Part shown: piece by piece, positions 18,026 through 26,699 of the stretch
Numbering within the stretch: position 1 is the first letter of the stretch
How the letters are laid out: every line of letters begins with the position of its first letter
Virus record (IMG/VR): IMGVR_UViG_3300042465_005589
Coordinates: 254,165-318,164 of that record
Strand: one strand, 5' to 3'
Length of the DNA: 64,000 nucleotides
Origin: a virus
Made by a program: the position numbers and the translations under genes
Notes under the pieces: generated by a model
Told to the model about the DNA's origin: nothing
The model's input: the letters and a program-made list of their open reading frames with translations, nothing else
Database searches by the model: none

Positions 18026-21000
18026 TTAATCAAATTTTATTTTACCATCAAACGTTAATTTATCATTATTAACATTTACAGTTTTATATAAATTAGCAAT
18101 ATCTGTTTTTTGTTGTGTTTCAGTTGCAGGGTCAGGAACCGTAGTATAAGTAAACTTTCTCAATTTACCTTTAGGATAAGCCGGTTGATTTACAAATTTT
18201 AAATAAGATTCTTTTCCTTTAATCGTTTTAATAAATTTTTCTTCAGCAATTAATTCTTTTTTAGTTAAATCGGCAAAATCATCACAAATATTATTAAATT
18301 TTCTAACTAATTTATTATCACTTTTTAATTCTCCGCTAATGATAGCATTCTTAAATTGTGTTAATTTATTTTTATCATTAAATATTTGAGCCATTACCAT
18401 AAATTGTCTTTTATCCTGAACTGACGCTGTTGCAAAATCTTTTGAAATTGGTTCAAATTCACCAGGACCTTCATATGGTACAGTAACTGTTGTAATTATT
18501 TTTTCAGCATCCATTAACACATTAAAATCGTCTAATCTAATACCAACTAAACGATAGTCATCACACAATTCTTGATATGTGTCTAATGGAGACCCAAGAC
18601 TAGCGGTATTAACTTCGGTTGTACCTGAAATAGTATAAACACGAGGAATCCCGGTGTCTAAAATTTTACCATCCGTTTTAGTTGTTACTAAATTTATTTT
18701 TCTAATAATTTGAACCATACTTTGTTCTAATATTACAATTTCTTGAATTTTAGTGAATAAACCACTACTATAACCCCCTTTTAATGTGGTAATATATTGA
18801 TTCATATTTGTTTTAACTCGTTGAATTGTCGCATCTGTAAATTTATAACCCACTAATCTTGATATTATATAATTTTGATTAGTTGGATTATCAGCATTAA
18901 TATCTGATATAAATGTACTAAATAATGAATCCACTTTAGTTTCAACACCTTCCGGTTTTCCATAAATTGGAGCTAATATACTACTAGAATTTAAACTTAT
19001 TTCTCCCGAAGTATACAATCTATCCTGAGTTATTAATTGCCACACACCATAATTGTATGATTTCACAATACTATCACTTTGATTTAAAACATTTGTATAA
19101 TATTCTTTCGTAGCATCTAATATTTTATCCATAATACTCATATAGGTAATTTCCCCTGTTTGACCACTAGTAACCGGAATGTTAGTTAATATGTCACCAA
19201 TAGTATTTCCACCATCATTAGTAATTTCATTTTGAACATTATTAACAGTAACCGGTGGTTGAGCATTTAATATTGATTGGATTAATGTAGCATCTAACGC
19301 TGAAGTATCTTCTGTCCATTTAGCCCTTTCATCATAAATTTCAGTATTTGCGTAGAAATTAAATGACAACGCGTTTTGTAATTGTTCGACAGGTCTAGCA
19401 AGTCCCATACCACCAATCATATCAAAACTTAAATTTACGTTAGCTAACATCGGTTGAATACCAATTCCTTCCGGATTCATATCCAACAATAATGGTTCAT
19501 ATGTAAATGATATTGTTTTTGGAATTATTTTTCCGTTATAGAAATCCCCAATTCTCAATACTAATACCGGTGGCGCTCCAAATGAAGTATTAACCGCATC
19601 ATTATATTTTGGTTTACCGTCCGCGCCTATCACAGGAATTGTTTCACCAGGTCTAACACATTGATTTAAAAATGTAAGTCTAGAATTTAAACCTTCAGGT
19701 GTCATAGAGTGAAAAGCGGGATTGAAAAATTTAATTTTATCCGCTATAGACCCATATACCATAGGATTAGTTTCTTTAATAACATCAAAATAGTCACATT
19801 CAGTTAATAATTGTCTAATAATTCTTTTCCCAATACCTTCTTTTAATTTTTGTTCAATTGTAACTGTCTGAACAGGTTTAATCGTATTAATTGTTGTATT
19901 GGTCACTTCAGGCGTTATTATTTCCGCCTTTTCAGGTGGTTTTACTATAGTTGTTGGAGCAATTGGTGCAATTGCAATACTATTAATTTTAACTCTTCTA
20001 CATGCCATAGCATCTGTTGAATATGTCTCAGCTTTTTTGTTAGAAACATCTGTACCCGATGATGATACAACATTTTTAGTACATTCAACTTGCGTTCCCG
20101 TACCAGACTCACTTTGAGGAATAGATATTTTTTCACCTTCACCACTTTGTAATGTAATTTGTAAAGTTCCATTTTCAAAAAATGGTGCTAAATTAGCTTC
20201 ACCTATTTTATACTCTTTCAAAAATTGGATAACCGAATCATTTCTTCGTTTAGATAAATTTGTGTTATACGGTACACTAGCAGTTGCTGATGCTGAACCA
20301 ACCATCTGAATATTTATAGTACCTTTTTTTTCTTTTAATATGTTATAAGCGTCAACAATGAAGTTTTTATCATTAAGTGCAATTTTTTTATAATTATCCT
20401 TAACAATATTAGTAAAGAACTCCCCAACATTTCTATTAGTAACACCAACATTAAAAATTGCGCTTGCAGTATCAACATATGTTTTAATATTTCCGTCACT
20501 AGTATATGTTTCATATGTTTCATTATAAGGAACTGAAGAAACAACACCTTTTGAGTTTGGGTCAGGAATATCATTATCAAAATAAAACGCTAACTGAGAA
20601 TAATTCTTTTTGAAATCGTCAATTGAAGTATCCGGATTTGTCGTACTATTTGTTGCATCACCAGGCGTTCCCGCACCTCCTTGAGTTACAGAATTTTCTC
20701 TTGGAATACTAGCACTTACACTTTTTAATTCTTCATTCGTTAAATTTGGTTTACTTAAAATCTCTTGATACGTATATAAATCCTTTGTTGGTATAGTATT
20801 AAATTTTAACGCCAATTCATAAATATCATACTTAACACAACCAGCAAAAAATGAATCAATAATTGAATTAATCCTTTCTTTATTTTGTCCTTTTAATTGT
20901 TTTTCCACAACAGCATTCATTACAGATGGACTATCAACAATAATCTTCCAACTTAAACTCCCTGTTCTACTTGTATTTTTATATGTGTAAATTGGTTCAG

Positions 21001-23041
21001 GTCTACCTAAGAAAGAAGTATCATTCCAATTAGCAGTACTACTATCTGAAAACTTTAAATCATACGGAGGAAACCACATAACTCTACCACCATTTGGACC
21101 TTTCTCACAAACAGGTAATTCATCATAAGTAAATCCAGGTCTACTTGATGTTCTCCAAGCTAAATTCTCAATTGAGAACATATATTTTTTAGCATATCCC
21201 CCCGTTCCATTAACATTATTCGCAATAATGTTTGTTGAGCCCGGATTTCTTAATGGAGTAATATTCAAATTATATGTGTTATCCAAAACAGAATGAGTAA
21301 ATCTTCTACCTGATGTAGTTATACCATCTGTTTTTTGTAAATCATTATATGCGTAATAAGGATTATCTTTTGTGAAAACTCTACAATATTCAATACCGGC
21401 AGCCCCACCTGTTGTATTATCAGTATACGATAAAACTTGAGAACCTTTAGTAATTTCTTTATAACCATCATTGAATACCTTACTAATCTGATTCATTGCG
21501 TTACCAACGTGTTTCAATCGAGCAATACCCGTAACACTATCAGCCGAATCAATTAATCTTTGAGTTTGGTCTAATATTGATGTTGATTTAAATTCAATGT
21601 TTGTTGATTCATCTCTAGTGATGTTTCCACTAACCAATTGATAGTCCTCATCCATAGTTCCGGAACCACCACCCGGTATCGCTCTGAATCCAGCATTGGC
21701 TTTATATTTTGGAGATACCCAAACAAATCCTCCGTCAATACCCCCACCGTCACTATAGGACTTACCTCCTAAACCAAAATTGTTAAGTGTTGATTCATTA
21801 CCTTCATATAAAATACCCATCTCTGATGGACCATATACAGGTGAAGGGTCTTGTTGACCAAATGCGTTAACCGGTATTTGATTTGGGGGTGATGTAATGT
21901 AAGAAGGTTCAGATGTTCTATTACCAACATAATAACCTCCAACTAATGTACCATTACCCGGATTAATATTTGGAACTAATAAATTAACAAGACCTTGAGC
22001 AACCCCAAATAATAAACCATAATCTTTATCGTATGATGGTTGATATCTATTATAATTAATATTTGCAAATAAAACTGACCTTTGTCCGTTACCTGTGTTG
22101 GCTAAAAATATTTGTGAACCACCTCTACTAAGATTTAATATTGGACCTAATAAACCACCTGTTAATTGATTAACAGTACTTAAAGCATTTGATGTTTGTT
22201 GTGTTTGACTATTTTCGTTATTATCATTGAAATAATCTCCCGGTATTAATGAAACTGGCCAATAAGCACCCGCCAATCTTGTTAAGAAGTCGGCAGCGGC
22301 AACAACAGGGTTTTCAGGCACTGTAATCTTCCAATTTTTATAAATTAAAGGTTGTTGACCTGACAACATCATACTAATCTCAAACGGGTCTTGTAGAGAT
22401 TGTAAATTTATTTGACCTAATGTGTTTTGAAATAATTCAGCATCAATTCTTTTTTTCAATAACGAATTTAATTCAAGAGCTCCAAATCTCGCAATAAAAG
22501 AATCCTGAGATAGCAACCCATTACTTCCAATAGGATTATTTGATAATAAAATATTATAAGGCGAATAAGTTGATGGAGCAAAACTTGGTGGTTCCCAATA
22601 AGGTTGATATATCTTATTGTTATTTTCAACATCTGTTATAATAACTAAATCATTATAACCACCCGACGGTCCATACCCATTTTGAATATAAGCAGCATCA
22701 ATAAAAAATTCATTAAGTAAGTCTAACGCTGTGTCGTTGGGGTTATATTCCCCCTGATTTGAATTTACAGGTAAAGGAGGTCCGTTAAAATTAATTTCTA
22801 AATTATACCCACCATTAGGTCCATATTCGTTTAATGGATATAATAAATTACCATATGGGTCATTCGTTATTAACTCACCTGGTGAATCAATAACATTACT
22901 TACACCTAAAATGGTTTCGTAATTAACTTGATTTGCCGGTGGGGTGTACACTCCTTGAACACTATAAGGTGCCAAGTTTTTCGCCATTAGAGAATTTCTA
23001 AAGGAAGACGTGGACGCAAATGATAATGAACTCTCTGCCAT
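18026..23041 (-). CDS. Giant tail/baseplate protein with OmpA-like domain (1671 aa)
   Basis: I recognise no whole-protein family. The first 600 residues are rich in Asn/Gly/Pro/Tyr (YGPNGGYNLEI, YGPSGGYND), typical of structural beta-rich virion proteins. Around residues 640-720, WFPPYDLKFSD and FLGRPEPIYTYKNTSRTG lead into a segment echoed near 1160-1240 (DFYNGKIIPKTISFTYEPLL), which suggests an internally repeated baseplate fold. Residues about 900-990 match an OmpA-like peptidoglycan-binding domain: INIQMVGSASATASVPYNTN, then LSKRRNDSVIQFLKEY. That domain could dock the baseplate on the periplasmic peptidoglycan. The gene sits between tape measure and gp53, so a baseplate hub/wedge role is inferred. 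Confidence 0.72.
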   Translation of the reverse strand: MAESSLSFASTSSFRNSLMAKNLAPYSVQGVYTPPANQVNYETILGVSNVIDSPGELITNDPYGNLLYPLNEYGPNGGYNLEINFNGPPLPVNSNQGEYNPNDTALDLLNEFFIDAAYIQNGYGPSGGYNDLVIITDVENNNKIYQPYWEPPSFAPSTYSPYNILLSNNPIGSNGLLSQDSFIARFGALELNSLLKKRIDAELFQNTLGQINLQSLQDPFEISMMLSGQQPLIYKNWKITVPENPVVAAADFLTRLAGAYWPVSLIPGDYFNDNNENSQTQQTSNALSTVNQLTGGLLGPILNLSRGGSQIFLANTGNGQRSVLFANINYNRYQPSYDKDYGLLFGVAQGLVNLLVPNINPGNGTLVGGYYVGNRTSEPSYITSPPNQIPVNAFGQQDPSPVYGPSEMGILYEGNESTLNNFGLGGKSYSDGGGIDGGFVWVSPKYKANAGFRAIPGGGSGTMDEDYQLVSGNITRDESTNIEFKSTSILDQTQRLIDSADSVTGIARLKHVGNAMNQISKVFNDGYKEITKGSQVLSYTDNTTGGAAGIEYCRVFTKDNPYYAYNDLQKTDGITTSGRRFTHSVLDNTYNLNITPLRNPGSTNIIANNVNGTGGYAKKYMFSIENLAWRTSSRPGFTYDELPVCEKGPNGGRVMWFPPYDLKFSDSSTANWNDTSFLGRPEPIYTYKNTSRTGSLSWKIIVDSPSVMNAVVEKQLKGQNKERINSIIDSFFAGCVKYDIYELALKFNTIPTKDLYTYQEILSKPNLTNEELKSVSASIPRENSVTQGGAGTPGDATNSTTNPDTSIDDFKKNYSQLAFYFDNDIPDPNSKGVVSSVPYNETYETYTSDGNIKTYVDTASAIFNVGVTNRNVGEFFTNIVKDNYKKIALNDKNFIVDAYNILKEKKGTINIQMVGSASATASVPYNTNLSKRRNDSVIQFLKEYKIGEANLAPFFENGTLQITLQSGEGEKISIPQSESGTGTQVECTKNVVSSSGTDVSNKKAETYSTDAMACRRVKINSIAIAPIAPTTIVKPPEKAEIITPEVTNTTINTIKPVQTVTIEQKLKEGIGKRIIRQLLTECDYFDVIKETNPMVYGSIADKIKFFNPAFHSMTPEGLNSRLTFLNQCVRPGETIPVIGADGKPKYNDAVNTSFGAPPVLVLRIGDFYNGKIIPKTISFTYEPLLLDMNPEGIGIQPMLANVNLSFDMIGGMGLARPVEQLQNALSFNFYANTEIYDERAKWTEDTSALDATLIQSILNAQPPVTVNNVQNEITNDGGNTIGDILTNIPVTSGQTGEITYMSIMDKILDATKEYYTNVLNQSDSIVKSYNYGVWQLITQDRLYTSGEISLNSSSILAPIYGKPEGVETKVDSLFSTFISDINADNPTNQNYIISRLVGYKFTDATIQRVKTNMNQYITTLKGGYSSGLFTKIQEIVILEQSMVQIIRKINLVTTKTDGKILDTGIPRVYTISGTTEVNTASLGSPLDTYQELCDDYRLVGIRLDDFNVLMDAEKIITTVTVPYEGPGEFEPISKDFATASVQDKRQFMVMAQIFNDKNKLTQFKNAIISGELKSDNKLVRKFNNICDDFADLTKKELIAEEKFIKTIKGKESYLKFVNQPAYPKGKLRKFTYTTVPDPATETQQKTDIANLYKTVNVNNDKLTFDGKIKFD

Positions 23042-23055
23042 ATATTCTAATTTAT

Positions 23056-23065
23056 CTATAAATAG
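23056..23065 (-). promoter_or_regulatory. CTATTTATAG box before the 1671-aa gene
   Basis: The minus strand reads TCTATTTATAGATAAATTAG, 14 nt before the ATG at 23041. It is a recurrent box and would drive the three-gene baseplate unit. Confidence 0.5.
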
Positions 23066-23078
23066 ATTGTACTTTATT

Positions 23079-24974
23079 TTATGTTGTTAATGTTGAACTT
23101 AAATTAGAGTTCATTAACTGTGTTTTGTTTGCCGTTGGAGCCAATAAACCATTACTAAACATTCCCTCTTTTATCGCCATAACAATACCTTGTTGAACAT
23201 CCGTATTCTTAAGTGCCATAACAATTTGATTAGTATCTACATTACCATTAGTCTTTAAATCAACATTATGATTTAAAGTGATTTCAATTGGTGTTTTTGT
23301 TGTATTACTATTTGAACTTTGTTGTTCATTAGTCGACATTGTTGACGTATTTCTAACATTACTAATATCTCTTTTAACATTTGTTGGATTAGCATCCGAT
23401 GATTGTTTTTTAGCACTAGAGGTGGCTCTTAAATCATTTTTCATCAATTGTTCCATTCGGGCAACATTAGGAAAATCTTTATTTAACTTTTCTTGTTCTT
23501 CTTTAGCGGTATTCATTCCTGTTTGAAATGCTGATTTAATCAATGTATTTAACTTTGATAAATTTTCCCCAACTTCCTTTCTAGCCTCAGCAGCTGTTAT
23601 TTCACCATCTGTTAATCTTTTAAGAGTGTCTAAACTTCTATCAATCCCTGTATCAATTGTCCCTCTAAGATTTTTTGAGTCTAATTCTTTTGGTGATAGA
23701 ACTTTTCTTGCACTTGTTGTTGCTGCTCTAGTATATTTTTGAACACCAGTCATACTTTTACTACCGGCGAGAGCTAATCCCGGTTTATCAGCCAATGATT
23801 TAATGTCGGCAGCAATAGACACCAACGTAGATAATTGGTCTTTAGCCAACTCCTCCATAGTTTTTGGAGCGGTATTAGCCATTTTTTCAAGATTTGCAAC
23901 ATCTGTAGCATTTAATTCATCTATAGCCTTTGCAACTGTTTTTCCTGTTTCTGGGTCAGTTACTTGTACCTCATATTTACCTCCAGCACCCATTTCAGAC
24001 ATATTGGCTATCGTCTTTTGCATCTTTTCGTCTAACTCAGGTAACTCAGGAAAACGAATTTTACTCATTTTATCCTCTAACTCCGCACTTGCCAAAGACA
24101 TTTTTGCCAATTCACCTGCGGGTAATCCCATCGCCTTCTCTAACTCCCTCATTTGACGTTTTGCTCCCGGCATAATTTCAAATTGACCTTTTTCATTTAA
24201 TTGAGTAAATGATTTACCCATCTCCGCCATTTGATTTTGTAATTCAGCGGGGTCATTCTGAGCTAAGTCCATTAATTTTAACGGGTCAAGTAAACTACTT
24301 TGAGTAACACCTAATCTTTGCATAGCTGCCGCCATTTCAATAGCACCTTCAGGGTCAAAAACTTTTTCAGCAAAACCTAACGTTGTTTTCATATCAATTC
24401 TTAACATAGCCGCTTGTGCCGCCATTTTTGCTAAACCTGATACACCACCTTCAAAATTATATTTACTAAGAGAGTCCATATTTTGTAAAACAGCTGAAGA
24501 CACTTTTTGTGCATTAACACCTGATTGAGCAGCAATATCCACAACATTTTTCATTTCCTTAGCGACTTGTCCCGCACCATATCCCGCATCTTTAAATCCT
24601 TTAACTAATGGACCAATTTGTTCACCAGTAACTTTCATTGTTGCGTAAAGGTCTTTATTTACTTCAGCAGATAACACAACATTTCTACCTAAAGCTGATG
24701 ACGCCTCTTTTTGAGTCTCAATTACATCTTTGATATCACCACCTAAAACTCTAACACTACTAACTGCATCCGCCATTGTTGCACTTAATGTTTGAGCCAT
24801 TTGTTGACCAAGACCAAATTGTTTTAAAAGTTCACTTGACCCCGCATCTAGTTGTGCAACAACCTTACCAACCGCATCAACACTAAAATTACTTTCTAAA
24901 GCATCTCCTAACGACTTAAGAATATCCTTACCTTTTTTTTCACTAGCCTCTAAATTACTTCCAGCATCTTGCAT
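23079..24974 (-). CDS. 29: Tape measure protein (T4 gp29 position)
   Basis: A 631-aa, largely helical, Ala/Gln/Met/Lys-rich protein without membrane segments of the transporter type, lying directly downstream of the gp26-like assembly gene and its frameshift extension, the standard place for a tape measure. The N-terminal half has small-residue helices (GLGQQMAQTLSATMADAV, AAQAAMLRIDMK). The C-terminal third is Thr/Ser/Asn-rich and ends in a beta-like segment (IEITLNHNVDLKTNG). At about 0.15 nm per residue the length predicts a tail of roughly 95 nm, close to T4 (gp29, 590 aa). Assignment rests on composition, length and position. Confidence 0.78.
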   Translation of the reverse strand: MQDAGSNLEASEKKGKDILKSLGDALESNFSVDAVGKVVAQLDAGSSELLKQFGLGQQMAQTLSATMADAVSSVRVLGGDIKDVIETQKEASSALGRNVVLSAEVNKDLYATMKVTGEQIGPLVKGFKDAGYGAGQVAKEMKNVVDIAAQSGVNAQKVSSAVLQNMDSLSKYNFEGGVSGLAKMAAQAAMLRIDMKTTLGFAEKVFDPEGAIEMAAAMQRLGVTQSSLLDPLKLMDLAQNDPAELQNQMAEMGKSFTQLNEKGQFEIMPGAKRQMRELEKAMGLPAGELAKMSLASAELEDKMSKIRFPELPELDEKMQKTIANMSEMGAGGKYEVQVTDPETGKTVAKAIDELNATDVANLEKMANTAPKTMEELAKDQLSTLVSIAADIKSLADKPGLALAGSKSMTGVQKYTRAATTSARKVLSPKELDSKNLRGTIDTGIDRSLDTLKRLTDGEITAAEARKEVGENLSKLNTLIKSAFQTGMNTAKEEQEKLNKDFPNVARMEQLMKNDLRATSSAKKQSSDANPTNVKRDISNVRNTSTMSTNEQQSSNSNTTKTPIEITLNHNVDLKTNGNVDTNQIVMALKNTDVQQGIVMAIKEGMFSNGLLAPTANKTQLMNSNLSSTLTT

Positions 24975-24986
24975 ATTAAATTTCTT

Positions 24987-24999
24987 TTATAAATAAATA
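24987..24999 (-). promoter_or_regulatory. TATTTATTTATAA box before the tape measure gene
   Basis: The minus strand reads GTATTTATTTATAAAAG, 13 nt from the tape-measure ATG. Its first bases are also the last bases of the terminator hairpin arm at 24996-25009, so the end of one unit and the start of the next are overlaid. Confidence 0.5.
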
Positions 25000-25037
25000 C
25001 ACCAAAGACATATTTTAATTTACGTCTTTGGTGTATT
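24996..25037 (-). terminator. Long hairpin between assembly-factor extension and tape measure
   Basis: A perfect 14-bp stem (AATACACCAAAGAC / GTCTTTGGTGTATT) with a 14-nt loop. The right arm lies inside the last codons of the +1-frame extension and the stop codon lies in the loop edge (25020-25022). The following minus-strand sequence is T-rich but mixed (TTATTTATAAAAG), so termination may be partial. Confidence 0.65.
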
Positions 25038-25917
25038 ATCTTCTATTATTCTGTTTATTAAAAATTTTCTAACATAAGTGGGCATCTCGTTGAAATCATT
25101 ATAAGAAGTCCTTATAAATTTAGCCATCAAGTAATATTCCTCAATTAGAAGTTGCCGATAGTTAAAAGAAAGGCCGAAAAAACTCCACCCCAAAGGTTAT
25201 CTCGAAAGATACCAGTTCTCCTGACGGGGCGTTTGCTGTTCTCTTAAGGTCCAATGACGGTTCATTCTCCCTTAAAAAAGTTCTTATGTATTTAGAGTCC
25301 ATAATTGGTAAAGTATCTACAAACATAGCTATTTTACCTCTATCGTTATCCCCATCAATTTCAACAATTTGTTTTTGTAATTTCCAAGTAATTCTTGGTG
25401 CCTGTCTTCCTGCAGGATATTGTTCAACCATTTTATCTAACTCAATAGTATCATAGAAAGTTGTTGGTCTTAATTTAACAGTAATACCTGTTTTAGGTAA
25501 TTTAGTTAAGAAAAATCCATTTTCATCCGGTTGATTTTGGGTTTTTTTAATATTTAACTCATCCAATATAACAGTATGAGTAAATAATTTGTTAGTTTGT
25601 GGGTCAGTTAAATTAACTGTGTATTCAGCGCCAAACGAAGTATTTCTTAAAAATATCAAAATAGCTTCAACATCACCATCAAGTAGTTCTTCAGGACGTA
25701 AATCATGTTCATATAATTTATTACGTAATAAAGTTAATACCACATTTTCTTTACCCGCTAGCGCACCAATTAAATAATTTTCATCAGACGCTGTTAAGTA
25801 ACCGATTTTAACCGATTTTCTTTTAGATTTATAAAAAATTCCACCACTAGGTAATGATACCACATCATGTGGTAATGTGAAATTTTCTGTTCCTGCATTA
25901 ATTAAACTCTCATCCAT
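25020..25917 (-). CDS. Predicted +1 frameshift product of the gp26-like gene (298 aa)
   Basis: The frame +1 to the gp26-like gene is open without a stop from the overlap near 25178 down to a TAA at 25020-25022. A +1 shift at either TTT-CGG (25179-25174) or TTT-TAA-C (25167-25161) would add a tail containing NYRQLLIEEYYLMAKF and IRTSYNDFNEMPTYVRKFLI. Short helical segments of this kind form the second half of tail assembly chaperones, which in many tailed phages are made by frameshifting just before the tape measure gene. The same extension could be made separately from the ATG at 25127 (35 aa), which has a GAGGAA sequence before it. The open frame is seen; the frameshift is inferred. Confidence 0.55.
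25161..25182 (-). promoter_or_regulatory. Candidate +1 frameshift site
   Basis: The minus strand reads GGAG-TTT-TTT-CGG-CCT-TTC-TTT-TAA-C. Two +1-prone sites occur: TTT followed by CGG, with an SD-like GGAG three bases before the slip codon (the spacing used in prfB), and TTT followed by the stop TAA and a C. In both, tRNA-Phe can re-pair after a +1 move (to TTC or TTT). Confidence 0.5.
25162..25917 (-). CDS. 26: Baseplate hub assembly protein, gp26-like
   Basis: A 251-aa zero-frame product. The N-terminal pattern FTLPHDVVSLPSGGIFY followed by KIGYLTASDENYLIG is characteristic of the T4 gp26 type (LPS-x-G-x-xY followed by a M/LTAxDE motif), a hub assembly factor that in T4 is needed before the tail can polymerise. 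The middle has GDVEAILIFLRNTSFGAEY, also typical. The protein ends EITFGVEFFRPFF, right at the candidate frameshift site. It lies between tube and tape measure genes and is preceded by a recurrent box at 25933-25942. Confidence 0.8.
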   Translation of the reverse strand: MDESLINAGTENFTLPHDVVSLPSGGIFYKSKRKSVKIGYLTASDENYLIGALAGKENVVLTLLRNKLYEHDLRPEELLDGDVEAILIFLRNTSFGAEYTVNLTDPQTNKLFTHTVILDELNIKKTQNQPDENGFFLTKLPKTGITVKLRPTTFYDTIELDKMVEQYPAGRQAPRITWKLQKQIVEIDGDNDRGKIAMFVDTLPIMDSKYIRTFLRENEPSLDLKRTANAPSGELVSFEITFGVEFFRPFF

Positions 25918-25932
25918 ATAAATTTGTTTTTA

Positions 25933-25942
25933 TTATAAATAA
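25933..25942 (-). promoter_or_regulatory. TTATTTATAA box before the gp26-like gene
   Basis: The minus strand reads ATTATTTATAATAAAAAC, 15 nt before the ATG at 25917; recurrent box, function inferred. Confidence 0.5.
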
Positions 25943-25978
25943 TAATTGTATACTTTTTTTTATAAATAGTTAATAAAA

Positions 25979-26005
25979 AATCCACATATTTTTGATATGT
26001 GGATT
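25979..26005 (-). terminator. Intrinsic terminator after the tail tube gene
   Basis: A perfect 11-bp stem (AATCCACATAT / ATATGTGGATT) with a 5-nt loop and a T-run on the minus strand, 26 bases beyond the tube stop. A strong stop here would keep the abundant tube mRNA separate. Confidence 0.88.
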
Positions 26006-26031
26006 CTTAAATTTAAATATAAAATATTATT

Positions 26032-26520
26032 TTAGTAAACTAATATACATCTATCCATACGTAATGTTGTAGAAATAGTTGCTAAAGCATCTTGACTATA
26101 CCCTAAAGCGTCAAAATTAACATCAGATAAGAAAGTCCCTTCTAATATCCATTTTTCCACAACAACACCTGTTGGGTCCAACATTTCAAGGTCAATATTC
26201 TTTTTATATCCCGCAGCATATCCCATACGTCCGGTAACTGATTCAGCACATAAACGTACCCACTCCATAAGAGCTTGTGACGCTGACGGACCAATTGGGT
26301 CACGAAATTTAACGTTAATTGTACCCCATGTAAAACGACCTGCAACATATGTTTCAGTGTTTAAAAATGGAATCGCAACAGGATTAATTGTTATATGTGG
26401 TCTTGCTGCCGATTCTACGAACCATTCATTAATTCCTAATGTTGAAGGAAAACGTAGAATAAACCTATTTTGTCTTTTAGGTTCGTAAGGTATGGGCATT
26501 TTCATTAATAAATCAGCCAT
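26032..26520 (-). CDS. 19: Tail tube protein gp19-like
   Basis: A 162-aa protein matching T4 gp19 (163 aa) in length and pattern: RQNRFILRFPSTLGINEWFV near the N-terminus, a middle strand FTWGTINVKFRDPIGPSASQ with the family's conserved DP, and the C-terminal LEGTFLSDVNFDALGYSQDA segment. Hexameric rings stack to make the inner tail tube through which DNA passes. The gene stands alone between a 179-bp AT-rich leader and its own terminator, as expected for a highly expressed virion gene. Confidence 0.93.
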   Translation of the reverse strand: MADLLMKMPIPYEPKRQNRFILRFPSTLGINEWFVESAARPHITINPVAIPFLNTETYVAGRFTWGTINVKFRDPIGPSASQALMEWVRLCAESVTGRMGYAAGYKKNIDLEMLDPTGVVVEKWILEGTFLSDVNFDALGYSQDALATISTTLRMDRCILVY

Positions 26521-26699
26521 TTCAAATTGTTTTTAATTTTATTTTATTTATCTTTATTTAATAAATATCTCTATTTAAAAAATATTTATCTTGACTTTTA
26601 GAATTTAATTTATTATAATTATAATCCAGTCTAGTTTATTTAATACTAGTTTTTTTTTAACTAGTTTTTTTTTATTTAATTCTATTTTATTATAAGTAT
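26521..26699 (-). promoter_or_regulatory. 179-bp AT-rich leader upstream of the tube gene
   Basis: No gene was found. The stretch contains at least two copies of the recurrent box on the minus strand (GATATTTATTAAA at 26557-26569 and an adjacent GATAAATATTTT block near 26580) and a tandem 15-bp repeat ACTAGTTTTTTTT(A) at 26645-26674. The duplicated boxes suggest strong transcription of the tube gene. Confidence 0.45.

Noticed and set aside
26645-26674. Tandem ACTAGT-T8 repeat as a possible CRISPR-like or origin iteron array
   Set aside because: Only two copies of 15 bp with no spacer; simple AT-rich leader is sufficient.
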